Counted from the first letter of the stretch, positions 33,810-44,324 are shown. The stretch is 64,000 bases of DNA from Desulfobacterium sp. (GCA_016342325.1 JAEINR010000001.1:1-64000); one strand, 5' to 3'. Translations and numbers: made by a program. The notes: generated by a model from the letters alone, not told the origin.

Positions 33810-35338
33810 TGGAAACAAACAACGGGAAAGTCTATCTTATCGGTGCAGGCCCAGGAGATCCGGGCCTTTTGACCATCAAGGCCATGGAGTGCATCCAACA
33901 GGCCGATGTAGTCGTCTACGACTATCTTGCAGCCCCAGTGCTTCTGAAGTATGCAGCGCCTACGGCTGAAATCATATATGTGGGAAAAAAAGGCGGAGAC
34001 CACACCCTTACCCAGGACAAGATCAGCCAGCTCCTGGCGGACAAGGGAAAAGAGGGCAACATCGTAGCCCGGCTCAAGGGCGGCGACCCCTTCATCTTTG
34101 GCAGGGGCGGAGAAGAGGCTGAGGTACTCATCGACCAGGGCGTGGATTTTGAGATCGTCCCCGGTGTAACATCTGCCATCGCAGCACCGGCCTATGCCGG
34201 CATTCCCCTCACCCACCGGGAGCACGCCTCGTCGGTATCCCTGATAACCGGCCATGAAGATCCCCTGAAGCAGGAGAGCAGTATTAAGTGGGACGCCCTT
34301 GCCAACAGCGGAAGCACCCTGGTGTTTCTCATGGGGGTGAAGAACCTGCCGAGCATCACCGAGAACCTGATCAGCAACGGTAAAGCGCCGGATACCCCGG
34401 TGGCCTTGGTTCGTTGGGGCACAACAGCCCTCCAGGAGACCGTTACCGGAACCCTTGAAACCATTGTTGAAGAAGTAAAAAAGGCAAAACTCAAGCCACC
34501 TGCCGTGATCGTTGTGGGCAGTGTCGTCACCTTGAGGGAAAAGATGAACTGGTTTGAATCCCGGCCGCTGCTAGGCAAGACCATTGTGGTCACCCGGGCA
34601 AGGGTTCAGGCAAGCGATCTTGTAACAAGGCTCTCCAACCTGGGCGCCCGGTGCATCGAGATCCCTACCATACGAGTGGTGGAACCGGAAGATCAAGCCC
34701 CCCTTGTCACTTCAATCAATGAAATTGCCGGCTACGACTGGGTTGTCTTCACCAGCGTCAACGGCGTAAAACATTTTTTCAACACCCTCTACGCCGGCAA
34801 AAAGGATGTGCGGGTTCTGGGCCATCTGCAATTTGCCTGCATCGGCCCAGCAACCAAGGCCGAGCTTGCCACCCACGGTATCGTATCTGACATCCTGCCC
34901 GAAACCTACCGGGCCGAATCCGTGGTAGAGGCATTTTCAGGGATTGATATAAAGGGCAAGCGCATGCTGCTCCCCAGGGCAAAAGTGGCCCGGACCATCC
35001 TCCCCGAAGAACTCCTAGCCATGGGTGCCGATGTTGTCGAGGTCACCGCCTACGAGACCGTTGCCGAGAACAATGATCAGGCGACCCTGAAAAGGCTCCT
35101 TGAGGCCGAAGAGATCGACATGGTTACCTTTACCAGTTCCTCAACAGTAACCAACTTTAAAGCCATGCTCGAACAGGAAGGCGGGATTGAAATCGGATCC
35201 GAGGTGACGGCCGCATGCATCGGACCCATTACGGCTGATACAGCCGCTTCCATTGGTATTAATCCTGAAATTGTGGCAACGGAATACACCATTCCGGGAC
35301 TTGTGGATGCCATTGTAGATCATATCAGGAAGAAATAA
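33809..35338 (+). CDS. cobA-hemD: Fused uroporphyrinogen-III methyltransferase / uroporphyrinogen-III synthase
   Basis: 509 aa. Residues 1-250 are a SAM-dependent uroporphyrinogen-III C-methyltransferase: VYLIGAGPGDPGLLTIKA, KGGDPFIFGRGGEEA, VPGVTSAIAAPAYAGIPLTHR. Residues about 260-505 are uroporphyrinogen-III synthase: TRARVQASDLVTRL, DWVVFTSVNGVKHF, VTFTSSSTVTNF. Together they convert hydroxymethylbilane to precorrin-2, the precursor of siroheme, B12 and, in sulfate reducers, of heme by the siroheme route. It is directly coupled to hemC, so two successive steps are encoded back to back. Confidence 0.96.
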   Translation: METNNGKVYLIGAGPGDPGLLTIKAMECIQQADVVVYDYLAAPVLLKYAAPTAEIIYVGKKGGDHTLTQDKISQLLADKGKEGNIVARLKGGDPFIFGRGGEEAEVLIDQGVDFEIVPGVTSAIAAPAYAGIPLTHREHASSVSLITGHEDPLKQESSIKWDALANSGSTLVFLMGVKNLPSITENLISNGKAPDTPVALVRWGTTALQETVTGTLETIVEEVKKAKLKPPAVIVVGSVVTLREKMNWFESRPLLGKTIVVTRARVQASDLVTRLSNLGARCIEIPTIRVVEPEDQAPLVTSINEIAGYDWVVFTSVNGVKHFFNTLYAGKKDVRVLGHLQFACIGPATKAELATHGIVSDILPETYRAESVVEAFSGIDIKGKRMLLPRAKVARTILPEELLAMGADVVEVTAYETVAENNDQATLKRLLEAEEIDMVTFTSSSTVTNFKAMLEQEGGIEIGSEVTAACIGPITADTAASIGINPEIVATEYTIPGLVDAIVDHIRKK

Positions 35339-35343
35339 AGCAA

Positions 35344-36351
35344 ATGACGTTTTTGAAATCAAACCTGGAAACTCCAGGCCCCATCCACCACCGGGTGAAC
35401 TATCTTCGTATTTCGGTAACTGACCGGTGTAACCTTGCCTGCAGGTACTGCGTCCCAAAGGACCATGTGCCCACCCTCTCCCATAAGGACATCGCACGGT
35501 ATGAAGAGATCCTCAAGATCGTCCGGATCTCCCGGGACCTCGGCGTTACAAAGGTGCGGATCACCGGGGGAGAGCCCCTGGTGAGGAAAGGGGTCCTGGA
35601 GTTCATCCAGGAGGTCGCTGGGATGCCCGGCATCGAGGATGTCTCCATGACGACCAACGGGGTGCTTCTTCGAAAAAATGCCCACCGCCTCAAGGGAAGC
35701 GGTATCAAGCGATTAAACATCAGCCTTGATACCCTCAAGCCCGAACGCTTCCGGTTCATTACCGGAAAAAACCTGTTCAAAGAGGTATGGGGCGGCATCA
35801 TGGCGGCCCATGACCGGGGTCTCACTCCGATCAAGCTCAATGCCGTGATCATGGGGGGGGTCAACGACGACGAAATAGAAGACCTTGTCGCCCTTACCCT
35901 TGACTACCCCTTCCATGTCCGGTTCATCGAATACATGCCCATGGGAAATTCCAAGGTGAACATGGACCAGCAGGTGTTGATCCCCGAAATTAAGCAGCGG
36001 ATTGAAACCGCATTCGGTCCCCTTGCACCCGTTGCAAGGGGCCTCCATGACGGCCCGGCCAAGCGTTTCAAACTTGCCGACGCCCCTGGCGAAGTCGGGT
36101 TTATCTCACCGTTGAGTTCCCATTTCTGTCACGAGTGCAACCGGCTCAGGCTCACCTCCACCGGCAACCTCAGACCCTGCCTCCTGAACGCCTATGAACA
36201 TGAAATCCTGCCCTCCCTTCGCCGGGGTGCATCAGACCATGAACTCAAGGAAATCATCATGGAGGCGGTCCGAAGAAAGCCGGCGTCCCACACCCTGATC
36301 ACCGACGCGTATCCCAGGGTAACAAGCCAGATGTTTACCATCGGCGGATGA
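35344..36351 (+). CDS. moaA: GTP 3',8-cyclase MoaA
   Basis: 335 aa, usual length. Radical SAM cluster CNLACRYC near residue 30, GGEPLVRKG, a second iron-sulfur site CHECNRLRL...CLL near 260-280, and the conserved C-terminal GlyGly. It starts molybdopterin synthesis from GTP. It sits 5 bases after cobA-hemD. Molybdenum or tungsten enzymes such as formate dehydrogenase are common in this group and often contain selenocysteine, in keeping with selA upstream. Confidence 0.97.
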   Translation: MTFLKSNLETPGPIHHRVNYLRISVTDRCNLACRYCVPKDHVPTLSHKDIARYEEILKIVRISRDLGVTKVRITGGEPLVRKGVLEFIQEVAGMPGIEDVSMTTNGVLLRKNAHRLKGSGIKRLNISLDTLKPERFRFITGKNLFKEVWGGIMAAHDRGLTPIKLNAVIMGGVNDDEIEDLVALTLDYPFHVRFIEYMPMGNSKVNMDQQVLIPEIKQRIETAFGPLAPVARGLHDGPAKRFKLADAPGEVGFISPLSSHFCHECNRLRLTSTGNLRPCLLNAYEHEILPSLRRGASDHELKEIIMEAVRRKPASHTLITDAYPRVTSQMFTIGG

Positions 36352-36373
36352 TATCCTTTGATAAGAGGCATCC

Positions 36374-37390
36374 ATGAATATTCCTGAATCAATTCTCCAG
36401 AGACTCCAAGAAAACGAGCAGCTTGCCATGAAATTCCACGAGTTGGAGAGCAGCATCCTCACCATCCTCAACTTCCAGGACTTTTTTGAAAATTTACTCA
36501 CCAAGATCAGCCAAACATTCCGCGTTCCCCATGTATGGATATCCGTGATCGGGGAGAGCCCCATTGCAGAACAAATACTTGCCATGGAAGACGCAGACCT
36601 GCTGAAGGCGAAAACCGCTTTCATCTCCAAGAGAGATTTCCTTGCCCTCATCGGGCAGACCCAACGCCCCCTCCTTGCCAATGAAGACCTGACTCGATTT
36701 TCCGCTCTTTGTCCGCCAAAATCGGATTATAGGATCGGTTCCGTGGCCGTGGCCCCCCTATCACTGGACGGGGTTATCATCGGAAGCCTGAACCAGGGAG
36801 ACCTGGACCCGAACAGGTTCATGCCGGGAATAGACACCGACCTGTTGGAACGCCTTGCACTGAAGATCTCCCTCTGCCTTTCCAACGTAGTTGCCCATGA
36901 ACGGTTGAGGCACCTGGCCTTCCACGATCCCCTCACCGGCCTTTTGAACAGGCGGGTCATGGAGACCATGTTGGAACAGGAATTTGAGCGGTCAAAACGC
37001 TATCTGTCTCCCCTCTCGGTCATATTCCTCGACCTGGACGATTTTAAGGGGATAAACGACACGTTTGGCCACGACCAAGGGGACAGAGCCCTGATTCATA
37101 TCGCCCGGGCGCTGACCGCTGAAAAACGCGCCAACGACATGGTGGCTCGCTTTGCAGGAGACGAGTTCGTGGTGATCCTACCATCCACAATCAGGGCGGA
37201 GGCCGCACACTATATCCAACGGGTGAAAGAGGTCCTTGCAAAACAGTCTGTAAGCACGGGAGATAGATGCTTTCACATCAACTTCAGCTCAGGGATCGCA
37301 TCCATTCCAAACCCGGAAATTACCTCATCCCTTGCGCTTTTGAAGCGGGCTGACCAGCGACTCTACCAGTCAAAAAAAAGAAAGCCCTGA
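36374..37390 (+). CDS. GAF/DUF484-like protein with diguanylate cyclase (GGDEF) domain
   Basis: 338 aa. The N-terminal 170 residues resemble DUF484/GAF proteins (leading helix, then TFRVPHVWISVIG...RIGSVAVAPLSLDGVIIGSL). The GGDEF domain (about 178-335) begins HDPLTGLLNRR, contains FLDLDDFKGINDTFGHDQGD and the active-site variant AGDEF. An inhibitory-site RxxD (RAND) lies five residues before it, suggesting real c-di-GMP synthesis with product feedback. No TM helix, so cytosolic. It is the last gene before a strong terminator. Confidence 0.92.
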   Translation: MNIPESILQRLQENEQLAMKFHELESSILTILNFQDFFENLLTKISQTFRVPHVWISVIGESPIAEQILAMEDADLLKAKTAFISKRDFLALIGQTQRPLLANEDLTRFSALCPPKSDYRIGSVAVAPLSLDGVIIGSLNQGDLDPNRFMPGIDTDLLERLALKISLCLSNVVAHERLRHLAFHDPLTGLLNRRVMETMLEQEFERSKRYLSPLSVIFLDLDDFKGINDTFGHDQGDRALIHIARALTAEKRANDMVARFAGDEFVVILPSTIRAEAAHYIQRVKEVLAKQSVSTGDRCFHINFSSGIASIPNPEITSSLALLKRADQRLYQSKKRKP

Positions 37391-37415
37391 AGCGATTCTA
37401 TCACCCAAAAAAAAA

Positions 37416-37449
37416 GAGGCCCTGACAGTTAAATACCTGTCAGGGCCTC
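37416..37449. terminator. Bidirectional Rho-independent terminator
   Basis: GAGGCCCTGACAG (37416-37428) pairs perfectly with CTGTCAGGGCCTC (37437-37449) over an 8-base loop. TTCTTT follows on the plus strand and a long A-run precedes it, giving a U-run on the minus strand. It serves both the GGDEF gene and the ribosomal operon ending with rplQ. Confidence 0.92.
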
Positions 37450-37492
37450 TTCTTTATTGCTTAGTAGCAAAGCCGTTTAAACCAAAAGGGTT

Positions 37493-37855
37493 TTAGGCTT
37501 CATCACATATAAGTTCGATCATTGTCATTGGGGCGGCATCACCGGATCGAAGACCCAGTTTGATGATTCTGGTATAACCACCCTGTCGGCTGCCGAATTT
37601 AGCAGGGGCGTCGTTAAAAAGCTGATGTACGACATCTTTCTCCCGGATCACGGCAAAAGCCTGGCGTCTTGCATGGAGGTCACCCCTCTTTGCAAGGGTC
37701 ACCATCTTGTCAGCAAGTTTTCTGAGTTCCTTGGCCTTGGCCTCGGTTGTCGTGATTCTGCTGTGTTTGAATAGGGATGTCACCATGTTTCTGAACATGG
37801 CCTTTCGATGGCTTGACGTACGGTTCAGCTTAGCGCCTGATTTTCTATGTCTCAT
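37493..37855 (-). CDS. rplQ: 50S ribosomal protein L17
   Basis: 120 aa. The N-terminus [20 protein letters not shown] and [18 protein letters not shown] are diagnostic of bL17. It is the last gene of the alpha operon, 8 bases after rpoA and followed by the strong terminator at 37416-37449. Confidence 0.98.
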   Translation of the reverse strand: MRHRKSGAKLNRTSSHRKAMFRNMVTSLFKHSRITTTEAKAKELRKLADKMVTLAKRGDLHARRQAFAVIREKDVVHQLFNDAPAKFGSRQGGYTRIIKLGLRSGDAAPMTMIELICDEA

Positions 37856-37863
37856 GGGAAATT

Positions 37864-38886
37864 TTACTCTCCTTCCTTAGTTTGATCCTCTTCTGGAGGC
37901 TCAAATCCTTCCAGATCCATGCCCAGGGTGAGGTCCATGGAAGTGAGAACCTCTTTGATCTCATTTAAGGATTTTCTTCCAAAGTTTTTCGTTTTGAGCA
38001 TTTCATTGTCTGTTTTCTGAACAAGCTGATAGATCTTGTAAATCTGCGCATTTTTAAGACAGTTGGAACTTCTCACAGACAATTCCAGCTCATCAACACT
38101 TCTGTAAAGGTTCTCGTTGAAAGTCTTTTCCGCGCCCTCGTGTTCTTTCTCAACCTGTTCAGGCTCAAGATCCTCGTCAAAACTGATAAAGGGATTCATC
38201 TGCTCTTTGAGGATCTTTGCCGCATATGCGACTGAATCTTCAGGAGTCACGCTGCCATCGGTCCAAACTTCCATCGTCAGCTTGTCATAATCTGTCTTCT
38301 GCCCAATTCTGGAAGCACCAACAACAAATTTAACACGCTTGATGGGCGAAAAGACGCTATCGATTGGAATAGTTCCCACCGGGGCTTCGTCATCCTTGTT
38401 AGCAGCAGAGAGAGTATAACCTTTACCGGTTTTGACACTCATGTCCATCACCAGCTCTCCACCCTTTGAAACGGTGGCAATGTGCTGCTCCGGGTTGAGA
38501 ATCTCCACATGCCCGTCACTGCTCACAATGTCAGCCGCGGTAACGACTTTTTCACCTTTGACATTGAGGGACAGCACCTTGTCAGCCGGATCGTCCACCT
38601 TAAGCTTGACCTCTTTGAGGTTCATGATGATCTCGGAAACATCCTCACGGATGTCAGAGACAACACTGTACTCATGGAGGGCTTTATCAAACTTAACGGA
38701 AACGATGGCTGCGCCGTACAAAGATGAAAGAATAATTCTTCTAAGAGAATTACCGATTGTTATTCCATAACCCTTTTCAAGGGGCTCACACACGAATTTA
38801 CCGTATGTCGAGGTTGTGGTAACCGCAACCCTTTCCGGCATGATCATGTCACGCCAGTTCATATATACAAGTTCATCTGATGACAT
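37864..38886 (-). CDS. rpoA: RNA polymerase alpha subunit
   Basis: 340 aa. The N-terminal assembly domain ([20 protein letters not shown]) dimerises and nucleates beta and beta'. A linker from about 235 leads to the C-terminal domain ([34 protein letters not shown]), which binds UP elements and activators. The acidic tail EEDQTKEGE is lineage-specific. It lies between rpsD and rplQ, the standard order. Confidence 0.98.
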   Translation of the reverse strand: MSSDELVYMNWRDMIMPERVAVTTTSTYGKFVCEPLEKGYGITIGNSLRRIILSSLYGAAIVSVKFDKALHEYSVVSDIREDVSEIIMNLKEVKLKVDDPADKVLSLNVKGEKVVTAADIVSSDGHVEILNPEQHIATVSKGGELVMDMSVKTGKGYTLSAANKDDEAPVGTIPIDSVFSPIKRVKFVVGASRIGQKTDYDKLTMEVWTDGSVTPEDSVAYAAKILKEQMNPFISFDEDLEPEQVEKEHEGAEKTFNENLYRSVDELELSVRSSNCLKNAQIYKIYQLVQKTDNEMLKTKNFGRKSLNEIKEVLTSMDLTLGMDLEGFEPPEEDQTKEGE

Positions 38887-38930
38887 TGTTTATCTCCTGG
38901 TATAGATCTTACGGACAAACTGTCGCTCTA

Positions 38931-39557
38931 CTATTTCGAGTAAAGCTCTACGATCAGCTGTTCCTGTATGGGCAGGGTAACATCTTCCCTTGTGGGCATC
39001 CCTTTTACCACACCTTTAAAACCATCTTTCTCAAGTTCGAGCCACTGGGGTACGCCCCGTCTGACAACCGTATCCAAGGAATCGGTAATGGCCTGAACAG
39101 TCCTGCTCTTTTCCTTGAGTTCGATCACATCACCCGTTTTAATGACATATGAGGGAATATTCACCTTTTTACCATTAATGACAAAGTGGTTATGTTTTAC
39201 GAAATGACGTCCCTGGGTCCGTGAGCTTGTGAACCCGAGCCTGAAAACAACGTTATCCAGGCGGCGTTCCAAAAGACTCAGCAGGTTTTCACCGGTGATA
39301 CCCTTCTGGCTGTCAGCTTTTTTGAAGATGATACGGAACTGTTTTTCGCCAATCCCATAGATTCTTCTCACCTTCTGCTTTTCACGAAGCTGGATTCCGT
39401 AATCGGAGTGCTTCATGCGCCTCTGGCCGTGCTGGCCCGGGGGATATCCTCTTCTGTCAAAACTGCATTTATCTGAAAAGCAACGATCACCCTTCAAAAA
39501 TAACTTCATATTTTCGCGTCTGCATTGACGGCAAACTGATCCTCTATAACGTGACAA
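38931..39557 (-). CDS. rpsD: 30S ribosomal protein S4
   Basis: 208 aa. Start codon TTG with AAGGAGG seven bases upstream, giving (M)[14 protein letters not shown]. Cysteines CRQC and the pair C..DKC at about 26-31 make a zinc-binding S4 form. The S4 RNA-binding domain ([12 protein letters not shown]) follows. A primary 16S binder; in E. coli it represses the alpha operon. Confidence 0.97.
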   Translation of the reverse strand: MSRYRGSVCRQCRRENMKLFLKGDRCFSDKCSFDRRGYPPGQHGQRRMKHSDYGIQLREKQKVRRIYGIGEKQFRIIFKKADSQKGITGENLLSLLERRLDNVVFRLGFTSSRTQGRHFVKHNHFVINGKKVNIPSYVIKTGDVIELKEKSRTVQAITDSLDTVVRRGVPQWLELEKDGFKGVVKGMPTREDVTLPIQEQLIVELYSK

Positions 39558-39631
39558 CGTTTTCCTCCTTTATAAATCTTTTCAGCACGATCCCCAGGGG
39601 AACCTGATCCCGTGGGGATCTGATAAACGGA

Positions 39632-40027
39632 TCAGACCCTTCTTCTCTTTGGTGGTCGACATCCGTTGTGAGGAACAGGGGTTACATCCTTAATAAAGGA
39701 GATATTGAAGCCCTGGGCGTGGAGTGCCCTCAAAGCTGACTCCCTGCCTGCACCCGGTCCTTTTACATAGACGCTGACATTCTTCATTCCGTGTTCCATC
39801 GCCTTGGCGCCGGCGTCCTCAGCAGCAAGTTTTGCCGCAAAGGGTGTGCTCTTCCTGGAACCCTTGAACCCCTGGATTCCAGAACTGGACCAGGAGATAG
39901 TGTTGCCGAGCTCATCTGTGATGGTCACGATGGTGTTGTTGAATGTGCTCTGAATATGCACTACTCCGGTGGAAATATTCTTTTTAACTCTTTTTTTTGT
40001 AACGCTTTTCTTCGTTTTCTTGGCCAT
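39632..40027 (-). CDS. rpsK: 30S ribosomal protein S11
   Basis: 131 aa. A basic N-terminus ([15 protein letters not shown]) is followed by [18 protein letters not shown] and the C-terminal [14 protein letters not shown] platform protein of the small subunit; it lies between rpsM and rpsD as expected. Confidence 0.98.
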   Translation of the reverse strand: MAKKTKKSVTKKRVKKNISTGVVHIQSTFNNTIVTITDELGNTISWSSSGIQGFKGSRKSTPFAAKLAAEDAGAKAMEHGMKNVSVYVKGPGAGRESALRALHAQGFNISFIKDVTPVPHNGCRPPKRRRV

Positions 40028-40085
40028 GATTTAGCAATGCCTCCTAATGGGTAGGATAGGAAAATGTCCTATCATCCTATCATCC

Positions 40086-40454
40086 CTACTTCTTCTTCTT
40101 AACAGCAGCCCTTTTCGGACCTTTTCGGGTCCTTGCGTTTGTGCTGGTCCGCTGACCACGACACGGTAGGGATTTACGATGACGGAGGCCACGATAACAT
40201 CCCAGATCCATGAGTCGCTTGATGTTCATTGAGATTTCGGTTCTCAGCTCACCCTCGACCTTTAAATCGCTGTCAATGACCTTTCTGATATCATTAACCT
40301 GCTCTTCGGTGAGAAGGTCTGACTTGAGTGTAGGATTGATCCCAACCTTTGCAAGTATCTCTTTGGATCGGGTTCTACCAATACCAAAGATATAGGTTAG
40401 AGCGATCTCTACGTGTTTATTTCTCGGTAAATCTACGCCTGCAATTCTTGCCAC
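40086..40454 (-). CDS. rpsM: 30S ribosomal protein S13
   Basis: 122 aa, GTG start. [20 protein letters not shown] at the N-terminus and [20 protein letters not shown] near the end are typical. It contacts the P-site tRNA and the 50S bridge B1. It is preceded by rpmJ, 11 bases away. Confidence 0.98.
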   Translation of the reverse strand: MARIAGVDLPRNKHVEIALTYIFGIGRTRSKEILAKVGINPTLKSDLLTEEQVNDIRKVIDSDLKVEGELRTEISMNIKRLMDLGCYRGLRHRKSLPCRGQRTSTNARTRKGPKRAAVKKKK

Positions 40455-40465
40455 GCTTTTCCCCC

Positions 40466-40579
40466 CTATCCCTGCCTCTGGTTATGACGTTTATTTATAC
40501 AGATTACCCTGACGACTCCGCGCCTTCGGATAACCTTGCAATCTTTACAAATCTTCTTCACAGATGCTCTGACTTTCAT
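40466..40579 (-). CDS. rpmJ: 50S ribosomal protein L36
   Basis: 37 aa, read directly on the minus strand: it begins [16 protein letters not shown] and ends NKRHNQRQG. Cys11, Cys14, Cys27 and His32 are the zinc ligands of the zinc-binding (C+) form. It lies between infA and rpsM, the classic position. Confidence 0.96.
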   Translation of the reverse strand: MKVRASVKKICKDCKVIRRRGVVRVICINKRHNQRQG

Positions 40580-40623
40580 CTTATCATACTCCTAGTGTAC
40601 CCCTTGTGGCGGAGTACCCTGTT

Positions 40624-40842
40624 CTATTTATAGCGATATGTAATCCGGCCCCTTGTCAGATCGTACGGAGAAAGCTCGACGGTTACCTTGTCACCAGGCA
40701 AAATTTTGATGAAATGCATTCTCATCTTACCTGAAATGTGGGCAAGGAGCTGATGTTTGTTCTCGAGCTCGACCTTGAACATGGCGTTGGGCAGTGTTTC
40801 AAGTACCGTCCCTTCAACCTTAATGGCTTCTTCCTTTGCCAT
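40624..40842 (-). CDS. infA: Translation initiation factor IF-1
   Basis: 72 aa, one OB-fold: [19 protein letters not shown] and [23 protein letters not shown]. It occupies the A site during initiation. It directly follows secY by 53 bases; adk and map, often found between secY and infA, are absent. Confidence 0.98.
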   Translation of the reverse strand: MAKEEAIKVEGTVLETLPNAMFKVELENKHQLLAHISGKMRMHFIKILPGDKVTVELSPYDLTRGRITYRYK

Positions 40843-40895
40843 ACTATATTCCCCTTCGCGTTTCTTTATGATGTGTCGGTGAGTTAATGTTCGGT

Positions 40896-42209
40896 TTATC
40901 TTCTTGACTTAACACTGCCTGATTTTCCCAGAAACCCTTCGTAGTTCCTTGTAATGAGGTGGGATTCGATCTGGGAGATCGTATCAATAGATACACCAAC
41001 GACAATAAGAAGAGCAGTTCCACCGAAATAAAATGGCACATTGAATTTGGTCATCAACATGGTGGGTAGCACACACACGAGGGAGACATAAACCGCCCCT
41101 CCCGTGGTTATCCTTGTCAACACCTTATCAATATACTCGGCCGTCCTTTTGCCCGGTCTGATACCCGGAATATACCCACCGTTCTTCTTCATGTTCTCTG
41201 CCACATCTTCAGGATTGAAGGTAACGGCCGTGTAAAAGAAACAGAAGAACATGATAAAACCGATGTATATCAGATTATAGACAATTGTGCCAGGACTCAT
41301 GGCCGCTGCCACCGTCTTCATGATCGGAAGATCAATGAAGTTTGCTAAGGTCGCGGGAAACATAATGATGGACGAAGCAAAGATCGGCGGTATAACACCT
41401 GCCGTGTTGATCTTCAACGGAAGGTGGGAACTTTGCCCCCCGTACATCTTCCGGCCAACCACACGTTTTGCATACTGGACCGGGATCCTGCGCTGGGCAG
41501 TTTCAAAAAAGATGATGGCCGCCACAACAGCAACCATGAGGACCGCCAGGATAATTATGGCAAAGAGTCCCATCTCCCCGGTAGATACTAAACGGAGTGT
41601 ATTGACGATGGCTACGGGCATATTTGCAACGATACCGGCAAAGATGATGAGGGAGATACCATTTCCGATCCCCCTCTCCGTAATCTGCTCGCCAAGCCAC
41701 ATGATAAAGGCCGTACCTGCGGTCAGGGTAATCACGGTTAAAAGCCTGAATCCCCAGCCGGGGTAAAGCACAATGGGTGCCCCTGCCGGAGATGTCATGC
41801 TTTCAAGCCCAACGCTGATCCCAAATCCCTGGATCAGACTCAGTACAACCGTTCCATACCGTGTATACTGGGTGATTTTTTTCCTGCCCTGCTCTCCCTC
41901 CTTGGACAACTGCTCAAGATGGGGGATTACAACCGTCATCAACTGAAGTATGATTGATGCGCTGATATAGGGCATGATTCCCAGCGCAAACACCGAGAGC
42001 CTGTCCAGAGCCCCTCCTGAAAACATGTTGAACATCGCAAAAAGAGTGCCCCTGGCGTTGTCGAAAAACGACGCAAGCGCTGCTCCGTCAATACCTGGCG
42101 TTGGAACATGAACTCCCACACGATAGACAAATAGAAGAGCGAATGTAATCAAAAGCTTTCTTTTCAGCTCAGGAAGTTTGAGTATGTTCTGGTATCCGCG
42201 CTCAATCAT
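40896..42209 (-). CDS. secY: Preprotein translocase subunit SecY
   Basis: 437 aa, ten predicted TM helices. Diagnostic segments: [20 protein letters not shown] at TM1, the plug region with [20 protein letters not shown], and [22 protein letters not shown] near the end. It forms the SecYEG channel in the inner membrane. It sits at the end of the spc gene string, after rplO. Confidence 0.98.
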   Translation of the reverse strand: MIERGYQNILKLPELKRKLLITFALLFVYRVGVHVPTPGIDGAALASFFDNARGTLFAMFNMFSGGALDRLSVFALGIMPYISASIILQLMTVVIPHLEQLSKEGEQGRKKITQYTRYGTVVLSLIQGFGISVGLESMTSPAGAPIVLYPGWGFRLLTVITLTAGTAFIMWLGEQITERGIGNGISLIIFAGIVANMPVAIVNTLRLVSTGEMGLFAIIILAVLMVAVVAAIIFFETAQRRIPVQYAKRVVGRKMYGGQSSHLPLKINTAGVIPPIFASSIIMFPATLANFIDLPIMKTVAAAMSPGTIVYNLIYIGFIMFFCFFYTAVTFNPEDVAENMKKNGGYIPGIRPGKRTAEYIDKVLTRITTGGAVYVSLVCVLPTMLMTKFNVPFYFGGTALLIVVGVSIDTISQIESHLITRNYEGFLGKSGSVKSRR

Positions 42210-42230
42210 TTATTAAAACCTCAGATTCAA

Positions 42231-42668
42231 TTAGTTTTCAATGGTTCCGCCAGCAGATTCGATCTTCTCTCTGGCTGCTTTGCTGACAAGGCACTGTTTC
42301 AGGGAAAATGATTTGGTAACATCTCCGTTGCCAAGCACCTTAACCCTGTCAAACCCACCCTTGATGAGTCCGATATCCTTGAGGGCGGCCGTATCGATCA
42401 CAGCCTTATCCTCAAACCGGTCAAGGTCTGCCACGTTAACGATGGAAATGCGTTTTGCCAGAACATTCGTGAATCCCCGTTTGGGAAGTCGTCTGTGAAG
42501 GGGCATCTGGCCACCTTCAAATCCGGGTCTAACGCCACCACCGGACCGCTGATTATGGCCCTTGTTACCCCGGGTAGATGTTCCGCCCATGCCGGACCCC
42601 GGACCTCTACCAACCCGTTTTCTTTTCTTTCGGCTGCCCTCGGAAGGTGCCAATTCATGAAGCTTCAT
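42231..42668 (-). CDS. rplO: 50S ribosomal protein L15
   Basis: 145 aa. MKLHELAPSEGSRKKRKRVG, the Gly-rich loop GSGMGGTSTRGNKGHNQRSG, and the FEGGQMPLHRRLPKRGF motif are typical. A late-assembly protein of the large subunit; rpmD ends two bases upstream. Confidence 0.98.
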   Translation of the reverse strand: MKLHELAPSEGSRKKRKRVGRGPGSGMGGTSTRGNKGHNQRSGGGVRPGFEGGQMPLHRRLPKRGFTNVLAKRISIVNVADLDRFEDKAVIDTAALKDIGLIKGGFDRVKVLGNGDVTKSFSLKQCLVSKAAREKIESAGGTIEN

Positions 42669-42669
42669 T

Positions 42670-42852
42670 CTACGCCTCCTCCACAGTTACAAGATGGGGA
42701 ACTTTCTTGACCATTCCTATAATTGCGGGGTTGTTCTTATGCTCAACTGTCATATGCATTCTTTTCAAGCCAAGGGCACGAACGATCTTCCTGTGCTTTT
42801 CAGGACGCCCGACCAGGCTTCTGGTCTGTGTAATCTTTAGTTTACCTGACAT
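42670..42852 (-). CDS. rpmD: 50S ribosomal protein L30
   Basis: 60 aa, usual short L30. [20 protein letters not shown] and [18 protein letters not shown] match the family. It lies between rpsE and rplO, 15 bases after rpsE. Confidence 0.97.
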   Translation of the reverse strand: MSGKLKITQTRSLVGRPEKHRKIVRALGLKRMHMTVEHKNNPAIIGMVKKVPHLVTVEEA

Positions 42853-42867
42853 TTCAAGCCTCTTTCG

Positions 42868-43362
42868 TTAAATGTCTTCAGGACGGAGGCCACGCCTTTT
42901 GGCAACCTCTTCCTTGGTTTCGAGTGACTGAAGTCCGGCCATGGTGGCTCTGACGACGTTGTGGGTGTTGTTTGTTCCGATGCACTTTGTGAGAATATCG
43001 GTAACACCCGCAGCCTCAAGAACCGCTCGAACGCCTCCGCCTGCAATAACACCCGTACCAGGAGATGCCGGCTTGAGCATGACCTTTCCGGCGCCGGCCC
43101 GTCCCACGATCTCGAAGGGAATTGTGCCATCGAGAATGGAGACCTTTGTCATGTTTCTTTTCGCCTTATCAAGGCCTTTACGAATGGCTTCCGGAACCTC
43201 GCCAGCCTTACCCAGTCCGTAACCGACACTTCCTTTACCGTCGCCTACAACCACAAGGGCGCTGAAGCTGAAATTTCTACCACCCTTTACAACCTTTGCA
43301 ACCCTGTTGATCTTGACAACCTTGTCGATCAATAGGTTTTCATCTGTCTGATTATGTGCCAA
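42868..43362 (-). CDS. rpsE: 30S ribosomal protein S5
   Basis: 164 aa, TTG start with AAGGAGGAG upstream. The S5 RNA-binding domain [20 protein letters not shown] and the C-terminal [18 protein letters not shown] loop are present. It takes part in decoding accuracy and in binding the mRNA entry channel. Confidence 0.97.
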   Translation of the reverse strand: MAHNQTDENLLIDKVVKINRVAKVVKGGRNFSFSALVVVGDGKGSVGYGLGKAGEVPEAIRKGLDKAKRNMTKVSILDGTIPFEIVGRAGAGKVMLKPASPGTGVIAGGGVRAVLEAAGVTDILTKCIGTNNTHNVVRATMAGLQSLETKEEVAKRRGLRPEDI

Positions 43363-43377
43363 GGGGACTCCTCCTTA

Positions 43378-43746
43378 TTAGAAATTCAGCCCGGCTTCCC
43401 GAGCTCCGTCTGAAAGTGCTTTTACGCGTCCATGATAGAGGAAACCGTTTCGATCGAAAACAACCTTGGTAATCCCCTTATCAAGAGCCCTCTTGCCGAC
43501 CAGCTTTCCGATTGCAGCGGCCGCATCCTTTCCAGTAACCTTATCGTTGTTTTCCTTGAAGTCGCCATCGAGTGTCGAAGCCGCAGCAAGTGTAGCACCC
43601 TTGACATCATCGATGACCTGGGCGTACATGTGAGAGGCACTTCTGAAAACACAGAGCCTGGGACGGTCCTCGGTCCCAGTAATACTCTTCCTGATTCTCT
43701 TCTGTCTTTTAAGCCTTGAAGAAAGCCTTGTAGATTTATTTGCCAT
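43378..43746 (-). CDS. rplR: 50S ribosomal protein L18
   Basis: 122 aa. [20 protein letters not shown] and the C-terminal [20 protein letters not shown] are diagnostic. It binds 5S rRNA. It lies 15 bases upstream of rpsE in transcription order. Confidence 0.98.
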   Translation of the reverse strand: MANKSTRLSSRLKRQKRIRKSITGTEDRPRLCVFRSASHMYAQVIDDVKGATLAAASTLDGDFKENNDKVTGKDAAAAIGKLVGKRALDKGITKVVFDRNGFLYHGRVKALSDGAREAGLNF

Positions 43747-43767
43747 AATAGTCTATTCCTGGTTTGA

Positions 43768-44310
43768 TTATTTAGCCGCAGCCTTTCCAGCCTTTTTGAT
43801 TATTCTCTCGTCAGAATACATAATGCCCTTGCCTTTATAAGGCTCAGGCGGTCTTACCCTTCTGATTCTTGCTGCAGTCTCACCCAAGATCTCCTTGTCG
43901 ATTCCGGACAGGGAAATGGTGGTGTTTTTATCAACCGTTGCGGAAATCCCCTCTGGCAGATCAAAATTGACGGGATTGGAATATCCTACATTGAGCACAA
44001 CCGTGTTGCCTTTAATCTCAGCACGGTATCCGATACCGTTCAGAAGAAGCTTTTTCTCGTATCCGTCTGATACACCGATGACCATGTTGGCTATCAACGA
44101 CCGGAACAGACCCTGGAGGGCCACAATTTTCCGATCAGAGATGTCGGTAACACCTACGGTGATGATACCATCGTTAATCGCTACGTTTACAGCCGAATGC
44201 AGACTACGGTTCAAAGTGCCTTTGGGACCCTTTACTGTCAGGGCATCTCCCTTAAGAATCACTTCAACCTTTGCTGGAATCTGGATCGGCTTTTTACCTA
44301 TTCGTGACAT
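43768..44310 (-). CDS. rplF: 50S ribosomal protein L6
   Basis: 180 aa. MSRIGKKPIQIPAKVEV at the N-terminus; the C-terminal RRVRPPEPYKGKGIMYSDE is the family signature. It lies near the GTPase centre of the 50S subunit. Confidence 0.98.
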   Translation of the reverse strand: MSRIGKKPIQIPAKVEVILKGDALTVKGPKGTLNRSLHSAVNVAINDGIITVGVTDISDRKIVALQGLFRSLIANMVIGVSDGYEKKLLLNGIGYRAEIKGNTVVLNVGYSNPVNFDLPEGISATVDKNTTISLSGIDKEILGETAARIRRVRPPEPYKGKGIMYSDERIIKKAGKAAAK

Positions 44311-44324
44311 TTATCCCTCCAGTG

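Noticed and set aside
40844-41041. Small hydrophobic open frame before infA
   Set aside because: Lies within the secY 3' end in another frame; no ribosome site and no similarity known to me.
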